From an uncultured Clostridia bacterium (GTDB lineage: Bacteria; Bacillota; Clostridia; Oscillospirales; CAG-272): a stretch of 23,741 bases of DNA. Below the pieces are notes generated by a model that was not told the DNA's origin, made no database searches, and was given only the letters and a program-made list of their open reading frames with translations. Shown here piece by piece: positions 15,905 through 21,256 of this stretch (position 1 is its first letter; every line of letters begins with the position of its first letter). The stretch spans positions 1 through 23,741 of the forward strand of contig CAMETB010000005.1 in assembly GCA_945936265.1 (NCBI GenBank). The letters run 5' to 3'. A program made the translations under genes and the position numbers.

Positions 15905-15932
15905 TTGAAATTTCCGTTTTTATAATTATAGT
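15905..15932 (+). promoter_or_regulatory. dapA promoter (overlaps the queA promoter)
   Basis: TTGAAA (15905-15910), a 16-bp spacer and TATAGT (15927-15932) precede dapA by about 50 bp. The -10 region is shared with the opposite promoter. The first bases form one arm of a 9-bp inverted repeat, CGGTTGAAA / TTTCAACCG (15902-15910 and 15948-15956). Confidence 0.5.
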
Positions 15933-15953
15933 ATATTATCATCTTTTTTTCAA
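15925..15953 (-). promoter_or_regulatory. queA promoter (overlaps the dapA promoter)
   Basis: Minus-strand TTGAAA (15953-15948), a 17-bp spacer and a perfect TATAAT (15930-15925) lie about 75 bp before queA. It faces the dapA promoter, and both -10 elements fall within 15925-15932, so the two cannot be occupied at once. Confidence 0.65.
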
Positions 15954-15985
15954 CCGATTTTAACATTTTTCGGAGGGTTTTCGGT

Positions 15986-16885
15986 ATGGGAAGAAAGAAA
16001 AACATTTTTTCGGGTTGCGCCACGGCGCTTGTTACTCCGTTTTACAGAGGAGAGATTGACTATACCTCGCTCGGCGAATTGATTGATTTTCAGATAGCAA
16101 ACGGCGCGGACGCTTTGGTATTGCTCGGCACAAGCGGCGAGGCGTCGACAATTTCCGAGGCAGAGAGAGAAAAGATAATATCGTTCGGCGCCGCGCGCAT
16201 AGCGAAAAGAGTGCCGCTTATTGTCGGGTGCGGTTCAAACTGCACGGATACAGCCGTAAAATATTCAAAGAGCGCCGAGAGTCTTGGCGCCGACGCATTG
16301 CTTATCGTGACCCCCTACTATAACAAGGCGAGCGAGAGCGGTCTTTGCGCGCATTATAAGACTGTGGCAAGCGCCGTTTCCTTACCGATTATAATATACA
16401 ATGTTCCGTCAAGAACGGGAGTCAGCGTTCCGATGAGTGTATATCGGGAACTTTGTCCGGTTGAAAATATAGTGGCTGTCAAGGAGGCGAGCGGAAATAT
16501 CGCCTATGCCGAGGAGGTTTGCTCTCTTTACGGCTCTTATTTCGATATTTATTCCGGAAACGACGATATTATTTTACCTCTGCTTTCGCTTGGCGCAAAG
16601 GGAGTTATATCTGCTACATCAAATATAGTGCCGAGTTATATCCATCAGCTTTGCCGCGAATATGAGGCGGGAAATACCGAAAAAAGCAGGCAGATACAAC
16701 TTTATCTTTTGCCCCTTATAAAAGAAATGTTTGCCGAGGTAAACCCGATACCGATAAAAACCGCCCTCTCTCTTATGGGTATGTGCCGTGATGAGTTCCG
16801 CCTGCCTATATGTAAAAGCACGAGAACACGGTATATACGGGATATTTTAAGAAGATATTCGCTTATAGGCAAGCAAGGTACATAA
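15986..16885 (+). CDS. dapA: 4-hydroxy-tetrahydrodipicolinate synthase
   Basis: Condenses pyruvate with aspartate semialdehyde in the first committed step of lysine and diaminopimelate synthesis. It is a TIM barrel of 299 residues. The Schiff-base lysine is Lys166 in VAVKEASGN. Tyr138 in IIIYNVPSRTG and Thr49 in LLGTSGE complete the catalytic set. VTPYYNK, YSGNDD and the C-terminal NPIPIKTAL are also typical of true DapA rather than of NanA-type lyases. GGAGGG precedes the start. No other lysine-pathway gene is adjacent. A strong hairpin follows at 16973-17018. Confidence 0.94.
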   Translation: MGRKKNIFSGCATALVTPFYRGEIDYTSLGELIDFQIANGADALVLLGTSGEASTISEAEREKIISFGAARIAKRVPLIVGCGSNCTDTAVKYSKSAESLGADALLIVTPYYNKASESGLCAHYKTVASAVSLPIIIYNVPSRTGVSVPMSVYRELCPVENIVAVKEASGNIAYAEEVCSLYGSYFDIYSGNDDIILPLLSLGAKGVISATSNIVPSYIHQLCREYEAGNTEKSRQIQLYLLPLIKEMFAEVNPIPIKTALSLMGMCRDEFRLPICKSTRTRYIRDILRRYSLIGKQGT

Positions 16886-16931
16886 TATAAATCGGCGGGA
16901 GCAATGGAAAGAATATACAAACGCCTTTTAA

Positions 16932-16957
16932 TTGTAGGGACCGGCGTCCCCGACGGT
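16932..16957 (+). repeat. Possible fragment of a dispersed palindromic intergenic repeat
   Basis: TTGTAGGGACCGGCGTCCCC, followed by GACGGT, contains a GC-rich hairpin (GGGAC-CGGC-GTCCC, 16937-16950) in otherwise AT-rich spacer. It resembles short repeats I recall from intergenic regions of gut clostridial genomes. A second copy is not present in this window, so repeat status is unproven. Confidence 0.3.
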
Positions 16958-16972
16958 AAAATTTGATATTAC

Positions 16973-17018
16973 CTGAAAATCGGGTCTGTCACGAAAGTGG
17001 CAGACCCGATATTTTCAG
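16973..17018. terminator. Bidirectional terminator between dapA and uraA
   Basis: A 14-bp stem (16979-16992 with 16997-17010) capped by a GAAA tetraloop extends through CTGAAAA/TTTTCAG with a two-base bulge. Its T tracts lie inside the extended stem (ATTTTCAG on both strands). It lies between convergent genes and probably serves both. Confidence 0.82.
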
Positions 17019-17038
17019 AGAAGATTTATTTCAGTAAA

Positions 17039-18448
17039 TTACTTTTCTATTTTTGCGTTTTCCTCGTTCTCCTCGTCCTCTGTATCTTTTGCTTTGCTGA
17101 GAATAAGGTTTACTATGATACCGAGGATAAGTGCGCATGCTATTGCGGATATTGTTACCGCTCCGTTGGCGAAGGAGATTGTAAGTCCGCCTATTCCGCA
17201 TACGAGTATGGTTGATACTACGAAGAGGTTCTTGTTTGCGCCGAGGTCGACATTCTTGAGCATCTTAAGTCCGCTGACTGATATAAATCCGTAGAGCGCT
17301 ATGCACACACCGCCCATTACGCAGGAGGGAACCGATTCAATAAGCGCTACAAGCGGAGAGATGAATGATACCGCCATTGAGAGTATTGCCGTTGCGACTA
17401 TCGTCATAACCGACGCGTTTCTCGTTATTGCTACGCAAGCGATGCTCTCGCCGTATGTCGTGTTCGGGCATCCGCCGAAGAATGCGCCTACCATCGAGCC
17501 GACGCCGTCGCCGAGTAATGTTTTGTCAAGTCCGGGATCGTCAAGCAAGTCCTTCTCGATTATCGATGATATGTTCTTGTGGTCTGCTATGTGCTCTGCG
17601 AATACAACGAATGCAACCGGTACATATGCCGCAAAGACTGTGAGTATATATCCGCCGGTAATATCACTGAATCCGCCGAATGCGTGGAGGAATGTGAAGT
17701 CGGGGAGTGAAAGGAAGGTGGTAAACGCTACGTGGCCGTCTTTAAGAAGTGCCTGGAAGGGTGCGAAGGAGATTATCTGAAGTGCCTCAACGCCTGCCGC
17801 ATTTCCTATTATAGTAAAGATGAGTGCAAGTACATATCCTGCGCCTATACCGCATATGAAGGGGATGAGTTTGGGCATACCCTTACCGAAGGTCGAGCAA
17901 AGTATTGTTACGATAAGCGTTACAAGTCCGCAAAGGATGCAAAGATATACGTTTGAGCCGGAGGTCAGGTTGGATATTGCGCTGCCTGCGAGCGAAAGAC
18001 CGATTATTGCAACCGTAGGTCCTACAACTACAGCCGGCATAAGTTTGTTAAGCCAGTTTACACCTGCAAACTTGATTACTATTGAAATTATTACATATAC
18101 GAGTCCCGCAAAGATTGCGCCCATTAAAAATCCGAGATATCCGAGCGCCATTGTGGAAGCACCTGCGAAAGCCGCAGTCATCGGTGCGATAAACGCGAAT
18201 GAAGAACCGAGGAATACGGGGCTTCTTCCTTTGGTGAAAAGAATGTAGATAAGCGTTCCTGCGCCCGCTCCGAAAAGTGCTGCAGCAGGGCTTAATGTTA
18301 CAACAATGCCAAAGTCTTTGAGAAGATTGGATGATACTGCAATAGGAACCGTAATCGTCGCTACCATTATAGCAAGCAACTGCTGAATGGCGAAAACGAT
18401 CAACTTTGAAAATTTGGGTTTGTCGTTTACATTGTAGATGAGTTTCAT
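17039..18448 (-). CDS. uraA: Uracil permease, NCS2 family
   Basis: A 469-residue uracil:proton symporter of the NCS2 (UraA/PyrP) family, with about 14 hydrophobic segments. The substrate-binding region FAEHIADHKN has Glu285, corresponding to Glu241 of E. coli UraA. The GGCPNTTYGESIA motif places Glu334 at the position of Glu290, and the NTTYGE form marks uracil rather than purine or ascorbate carriers. The C-terminus adds an acidic, lysine-rich tail. AAGGAG lies seven bases before the start. The transcript has a leader of about 160 nt that folds as an attenuator with a PyrR-loop-like hairpin, so repression by pyrimidine nucleotides is likely. Confidence 0.95.
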   Translation of the reverse strand: MKLIYNVNDKPKFSKLIVFAIQQLLAIMVATITVPIAVSSNLLKDFGIVVTLSPAAALFGAGAGTLIYILFTKGRSPVFLGSSFAFIAPMTAAFAGASTMALGYLGFLMGAIFAGLVYVIISIVIKFAGVNWLNKLMPAVVVGPTVAIIGLSLAGSAISNLTSGSNVYLCILCGLVTLIVTILCSTFGKGMPKLIPFICGIGAGYVLALIFTIIGNAAGVEALQIISFAPFQALLKDGHVAFTTFLSLPDFTFLHAFGGFSDITGGYILTVFAAYVPVAFVVFAEHIADHKNISSIIEKDLLDDPGLDKTLLGDGVGSMVGAFFGGCPNTTYGESIACVAITRNASVMTIVATAILSMAVSFISPLVALIESVPSCVMGGVCIALYGFISVSGLKMLKNVDLGANKNLFVVSTILVCGIGGLTISFANGAVTISAIACALILGIIVNLILSKAKDTEDEENEENAKIEK

Positions 18449-18509
18449 AATTACTCTCCTTGTTTGAATTTGATTCCAAACCTATCCGTCCGGCACGCAT
18501 TTTTTGCAT

Positions 18510-18535
18510 AAAAAAATCTTGCCGACACGGCAAGA
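18510..18535 (-). terminator. Attenuator terminator in the uraA leader
   Basis: In minus-strand RNA UCUUGCCG pairs with CGGCAAGA around a three-base loop (arms 18528-18535 and 18517-18524), followed by seven U (18516-18510). It lies about 60 bp upstream of the uraA ATG, inside the leader rather than after a gene, as expected for premature termination. Confidence 0.88.
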
Positions 18536-18563
18536 CGCAAAAACCCCTTTTCAGAGTTATACA

Positions 18564-18598
18564 AATCTTACCGGTATCACTGTACCAATTTCAAGATT
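18564..18598 (-). promoter_or_regulatory. PyrR-binding-loop-like anti-antiterminator in the uraA leader
   Basis: The minus-strand RNA hairpin has a 6-bp lower stem AAUCUU/AAGAUU, a purine bulge GAA on the 5' side, a 7-bp upper stem and hexaloop CAGUGA. Known PyrR-binding loops have this plan and a CnGnGA hexaloop. The flanking pairs do not match the full PyrR consensus. Its 3' arm (CGGUAAGA, 18573-18566) can instead pair with UCUUGCCG, the 5' arm of the terminator, over eight base pairs. This gives three mutually exclusive hairpins. PyrR as the ligand protein is inferred. Confidence 0.65.
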
Positions 18599-18616
18599 CG
18601 GTTCGTTATCGGCTAT

Positions 18617-18645
18617 ATTCTATCATCCGATATCTTTTTTGTCAA
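18617..18645 (-). promoter_or_regulatory. uraA promoter, sigma-A type
   Basis: Minus-strand TTGACA (18645-18640), a 17-bp spacer and TAGAAT (18622-18617) sit about 170 bp before uraA, leaving room for the attenuator leader. Between 18449 and 18758 I see this promoter, the leader hairpins and, at 18717-18740, the terminator of the upstream gene. Confidence 0.85.
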
Positions 18646-18716
18646 CCCCTTTTTTGAAAAAAGTCGAAAAAATTTTTTGTTTAAAATTTATAGTCATAAC
18701 CCGACGCAAAATTAAA

Positions 18717-18740
18717 GGACTGCCGCTTTTGCGACAGCCC
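18717..18740 (-). terminator. Terminator after the Gfo/Idh/MocA gene
   Basis: Minus-strand RNA GGGCUGUCGC pairs with GCGGCAGUCC around an AAAA loop (two G-U pairs), followed by TTTAATTTT. It starts 19 bp beyond the stop at 18759. Confidence 0.8.
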
Positions 18741-18758
18741 AAAAATTCTTCAATATTA

Positions 18759-19940
18759 TTATATTTCGTCAAACGAGGGAACGTTGATTTCAACTTCGCG
18801 GCCGAGCTCGTTCGATTTTGCAATGCCGTCCAGAATTGCCTGGTTGTAAAGGATCTGTGACGACGGAACGGGTGCGGGTGTTCCGTTCTTGGAAGCATCG
18901 AGGAACGTGCGTATCTTCTGGTTGAACAGCGGCTCTTTTGTCTGAAGCACGGGTATCTTTGTTTCAACCTGTACTCCGGCTACCTCGTGATAAATCGTCA
19001 TAGGACCGCCGACGGTTCCGTTCCAGCACTCTGTTGAGGGAATACGAAGTCCGCCCTTGGTGCCGAGTATTATCGTATCACCGGGGGTATCCATATTCAT
19101 CGCCCACGCTATACGGAAATCAAGGACGATGCCGCCTTCAAGACGTATAAATGCGGCAGCCCAGTCGTCAACGCCGAACTTTGACGCGTATTCGCTGTGC
19201 CCGTAATAGCAAACGCAATTCGGGTCCGTGCCGAACACTCCGGATTTTACGCCCGTAACGGTGAGCGGCTTCGGATATCCTATGGCATTGAGGACCATAT
19301 CGAGAGAATAGCATCCTATATCGCCAAGTGCGCCGAGGCCTGCCGTTTCGTCCTCTATAAAGGTCGTGCCGAACGGAGTAGGAATACCGCGGCGGCGTCC
19401 GCCTCCCGTCTGTATGTAATATACTTTACCGAGCTCGCCCGATTGAACGATTTTCTTTATTTCCTTCATATTTTCGTCAAAGCGGGGCTGGAAGCCTATA
19501 GAGAGAACTTTTCCGCTCTTTTTCTCCGCCTTGATTATCTCAATGGCTTCTTCGGTGGTGACGCACATCGGCTTTTCGAGAAGTACGTTTATGCCTGCAT
19601 TCAATGCGTGAATTGCGCACGGAGCGTGCTGTCTGTTATAGGTGCAGACGCTTACGCAGTCGAGCTTGAGCGATTTGTCCGCCAGCATCTCCTCGTCGTT
19701 TGCGTAGTCGGTCTTTACTCCCTTGAGCCCGAATTTCTCAAAGAAAGATTTTGCCTTGCCGGGAACAAGGTCGCATCCTGCGACAATTTCCACGTCGGGC
19801 TGCGCCATATACGCGTTAAGGTGTGCCTCCGCAATCCATCCCGTGCCTATGATTCCCACGCGCATCTTTCTGCTCGTATCAACCGTGTGAACGCTTTGGT
19901 CTTTCTGAAAAGCGTTAAGATCGCCGGTATTTGATGCCAT
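18759..19940 (-). CDS. Gfo/Idh/MocA family oxidoreductase
   Basis: A 393-residue NAD(P)-dependent dehydrogenase of the Gfo/Idh/MocA family, whose members act on sugars, inositols and their derivatives. After an unusual 25-residue polar N-terminal extension comes the Rossmann motif GIIGTGWIAEAH (from Gly29). The family motif LLEKPMCVT has Glu122-Lys123-Pro124, the lysine being catalytic. GDIGCYSLD in the C-terminal domain is the conserved active-site strand. The substrate cannot be told. The start has GGAGG eight bases upstream and keeps the extension. It has its own promoter and terminator, so it is a single-gene unit. Confidence 0.9.
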   Translation of the reverse strand: MASNTGDLNAFQKDQSVHTVDTSRKMRVGIIGTGWIAEAHLNAYMAQPDVEIVAGCDLVPGKAKSFFEKFGLKGVKTDYANDEEMLADKSLKLDCVSVCTYNRQHAPCAIHALNAGINVLLEKPMCVTTEEAIEIIKAEKKSGKVLSIGFQPRFDENMKEIKKIVQSGELGKVYYIQTGGGRRRGIPTPFGTTFIEDETAGLGALGDIGCYSLDMVLNAIGYPKPLTVTGVKSGVFGTDPNCVCYYGHSEYASKFGVDDWAAAFIRLEGGIVLDFRIAWAMNMDTPGDTIILGTKGGLRIPSTECWNGTVGGPMTIYHEVAGVQVETKIPVLQTKEPLFNQKIRTFLDASKNGTPAPVPSSQILYNQAILDGIAKSNELGREVEINVPSFDEI

Positions 19941-20001
19941 AATTTTTTCCTCCGCAGATAAATATTTAATATCAAGAACGAAAAATCTTCGTTCAATTCC
20001 A

Positions 20002-20030
20002 ATTATAACAGAACTCCGCGCTTTTGTCTA
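20002..20030 (-). promoter_or_regulatory. Gfo/Idh/MocA gene promoter
   Basis: Minus-strand TAGACA (20030-20025), a 17-bp spacer and TATAAT (20007-20002). Downstream, in the predicted 5' leader, GAACGAA/TTCGTTC (19976-19982 and 19988-19994) forms a perfect 7-bp inverted repeat. A further symmetrical ACTGA-n5-TCAGT lies at 20049-20063, upstream of the -35. The rest of the 325-bp gap to the next gene is AT-rich, with no further gene that I can see. Confidence 0.72.
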
Positions 20031-20205
20031 CAAAAACATTTATTTTTTACTGAAAATATCAGTTTCGGGACGAACACGACGCAATTTTGGTTGATTTATC
20101 AAGAAAATTGATTGAGATTTGTATAATATCACAAAAAACAACTCCGATTTTTTAATTTTTTTGAGCGTTTTTATCTAAAAAAGTTAAAAATATTTCATAT
20201 TTTCG

Positions 20206-20234
20206 TTGACAACGTGAAATATGTATGATAATAT
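20206..20234 (+). promoter_or_regulatory. Promoter of the MGS-like gene
   Basis: TTGACA (20206-20211), a 17-bp spacer and TAATAT (20229-20234) lie about 31 bp before the ATG at 20266, in a very AT-rich context. Confidence 0.83.
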
Positions 20235-20265
20235 ATAAATGTAAAACATTTTGGGGGTATTAAAA

Positions 20266-20724
20266 ATGGAGATAGCGATAATAGCGGACGATACGAAAAA
20301 AGAACTTATAACACAGTTCTGCATTGCGTATTGCGGAATACTGAGTAAGCATTCCATATGCGCAACAAGCACTACCGGTTCATATATATCGGAGGCTACC
20401 GGACTTAAAATCGAAAAACTTCTTTCGGGTGAGCATGGAGGAGAGCAGCAGATAGCGTCAAGAATTTCGTATAACGAGATAGATATTCTCTTCTTTTTCA
20501 GGGCGACAACGCCGAGGGACGGAGGTCTTTACGGCGGCGGATATACGGAGGTGGAGCAGAATCTTTTGCGCCTTTGCGATATCCACAACATCCCTGTGGC
20601 TACAAATATAGCGACTGCCGAGGTAATAGTTTCCGCACTTGAACGCGGAGATCTCGATTACAGAGAGTTTATAAATCCAAGGTCGGAGTATAGCCTCAAA
20701 CACCGCAAAACGCCAAACTACTAA
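20266..20724 (+). CDS. mgsA: Methylglyoxal synthase-like protein
   Basis: A 152-residue protein with the MGS fold. It aligns along its whole length with methylglyoxal synthase, which turns dihydroxyacetone phosphate into methylglyoxal. The phosphate-binding parts look kept (STTG at 35-38, LLSGEHGGEQQ at 52-62, IPVATNIATAE at 109-119). By my alignment key catalytic positions differ. Asp8 replaces His of the HD pair, Glu60 replaces the catalytic Asp71 (E. coli numbering), and the HxxD segment around His98/Asp101 reads YTEV (93-96), after a glycine-rich stretch. Activity as a true MgsA is therefore doubtful. The ATG at 20266 follows GGGGG; the upstream TTG would overlap this RBS. Confidence 0.78.
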   Translation: MEIAIIADDTKKELITQFCIAYCGILSKHSICATSTTGSYISEATGLKIEKLLSGEHGGEQQIASRISYNEIDILFFFRATTPRDGGLYGGGYTEVEQNLLRLCDIHNIPVATNIATAEVIVSALERGDLDYREFINPRSEYSLKHRKTPNY

Positions 20725-20736
20725 AATAACAAACGA

Positions 20737-20764
20737 GAGCGACTTGCTTTACGGCAGGTCGCTC
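20737..20764 (+). terminator. Hairpin after the MGS-like gene
   Basis: GAGCGACTTGC (20737-20747) pairs with GCAGGTCGCTC (20754-20764) with one G-U pair and a six-base loop, 12 bp after the stop. No T run follows on the plus strand, so it is either a weak terminator or an mRNA-stabilising stem. Confidence 0.5.
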
Positions 20765-20822
20765 AAATAATTGGAATTAAACCGCTTCACATATAGATTT
20801 GTGAGTTTTCTCAACAAAATAC

Positions 20823-20851
20823 TTGACAAAAAAGATTTTTAAGATTATAAT
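20823..20851 (+). promoter_or_regulatory. Antitoxin RNA promoter, sigma-A consensus
   Basis: TTGACA (20823-20828), a 17-bp spacer and TATAAT (20846-20851) form a perfect consensus with no open reading frame behind it. It drives an RNA of about 90 nt that ends at a strong terminator, towards the convergent small toxin gene. Confidence 0.88.
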
Positions 20852-20857
20852 GAAAGC

Positions 20858-20948
20858 GAAGAGAGTTACCGATGACGGTTTCCCTTCCCAAATGATTTTG
20901 AAATAATCGCCTTACACTTGGTCGGAGAAGGCGGTTATTTCTTTTTTA
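20858..20948 (+). ncRNA. Predicted antitoxin small RNA of a type I toxin-antitoxin locus
   Basis: Predicted from a perfect promoter (20823-20851) and a strong terminator. The terminator stem 20901-20913/20928-20940 is 13 bp with one G-U pair and is followed by TTTTTT and TTT tracts (20942-20951). The RNA, about 90 nt, runs convergently to the holin-like toxin gene. It shares the terminator region and the last bases of the toxin gene with it, as RatA does with txpA. Its single-stranded CCUUCCC (20883-20889) is complementary to GGGAAGG at a ribosome binding site in the toxin mRNA. No peptide is seen. The function is inferred from the layout. Confidence 0.72.
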
Positions 20949-20952
20949 TTTC
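20901..20952. terminator. Terminator shared by the toxin mRNA and antitoxin RNA
   Basis: The stem AAATAATCGCCTT / AAGGCGGTTATTT with a 14-base loop is followed by CTTTTTTATTTC on the plus strand (strong). On the minus strand TTTCAAAATCATTT follows (weaker). It lies just beyond the toxin stop at 20946. Confidence 0.85.
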
Positions 20953-21058
20953 TTATTGTCTTTGATAAGAGCAATAACTGCAATGATGAGCATACAGAAA
21001 GCGAACAACGCTTCATATGTAACCATTGTATCAAACAAGGTGCTATAAAATAATTCAT
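20912..21058 (-). CDS. Possible leader ORF overlapping the toxin gene
   Basis: A 48-residue frame starts MNYFIAPCLIQWLHMKRCSL and overlaps the toxin gene in another frame. Its start has the only good ribosome binding site of this mRNA (AAGGAG, eight bases upstream), within a hairpin at 21067-21092. The product has no recognisable family. Its translation may open the mRNA or couple to the toxin start 32 bases further on. It may equally be untranslated. Only the placement of the RBS supports it. Confidence 0.27.
   Translation of the reverse strand: MNYFIAPCLIQWLHMKRCSLSVCSSLQLLLLSKTIRNKKEITAFSDQV
20946..21026 (-). CDS. Putative holin-like type I toxin peptide
   Basis: A 26-residue peptide starting MVTYEALFAFCMLIIAVIAL and ending in a short charged tail (KDNKK). 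The MxTYEAL start, a single hydrophobic segment and a lysine-rich C-terminus are the hallmarks of the putative holin-like toxin family (PF16935, TxpA-like) of Firmicutes. These are type I toxins that damage the membrane. The gene has a promoter of its own about 130 bp upstream, a structured leader, and a convergent antisense-type RNA. No ribosome binding site lies directly before the ATG. A longer frame in the same phase (start 21185) begins upstream of the predicted transcript and is rejected. Confidence 0.77.
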   Translation of the reverse strand: MVTYEALFAFCMLIIAVIALIKDNKK

Positions 21059-21066
21059 AGGCACCA

Positions 21067-21123
21067 CTCCTTCCCGAAGTATTCGGAAGGAGAAAAGAAA
21101 TGCTCCTTCCGTTAAAGGAAGGA
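21067..21123 (-). promoter_or_regulatory. RBS-masking hairpins in the toxin leader
   Basis: Two stems lie in the toxin mRNA leader. 21067-21078 with 21082-21092 pairs CTCCTTCCGAA with TTCGGGAAGGAG (one bulged base) and buries the AAGGAG ribosome binding site. 21104-21110 with 21117-21123 pairs TCCTTCC with GGAAGGA. The repeated CCTTCC and GGAAGG units could also pair with each other in other combinations. Masking of the ribosome site is common in type I toxin mRNAs. Confidence 0.6.
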
Positions 21124-21156
21124 AAACCGCCACCGTTTTGGTAACTCCCCGAATAA

Positions 21157-21185
21157 ATATTATCACATGAAAGAACTTTTGTCAA
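21157..21185 (-). promoter_or_regulatory. Toxin mRNA promoter, sigma-A type
   Basis: Minus-strand TTGACA (21185-21180), a 17-bp spacer and TAATAT (21162-21157). The transcript would begin near 21150 and run about 250 nt to the shared terminator. Confidence 0.85.
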
Positions 21186-21216
21186 TAAAAACTATTCTTG
21201 CTCCGTACATATTGAT

Positions 21217-21247
21217 AAAAAACGGCTCTTACAAGGAGTCGTTTTTT
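21217..21247 (-). terminator. Terminator after the GH36-like gene
   Basis: AAAAAACGGCTC (21217-21228) pairs with GAGTCGTTTTTT (21236-21247) with one G-U-type pair and a seven-base loop, nine bases beyond the stop at 21257. The minus strand ends in a T-rich arm. Confidence 0.85.
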
Positions 21248-21256
21248 AATGAATAA

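Noticed and set aside
18449..18616. Purine or other known riboswitch aptamer in the uraA leader
   Set aside because: The conserved purine-aptamer loops and the U-rich junction are absent; the hairpin fits a PyrR-type attenuator better.
21027..21185. Longer toxin reading frame of 79 codons
   Set aside because: It begins at the promoter -35 itself, so it could not be in the transcript; only the last 26 codons match the holin-like family.
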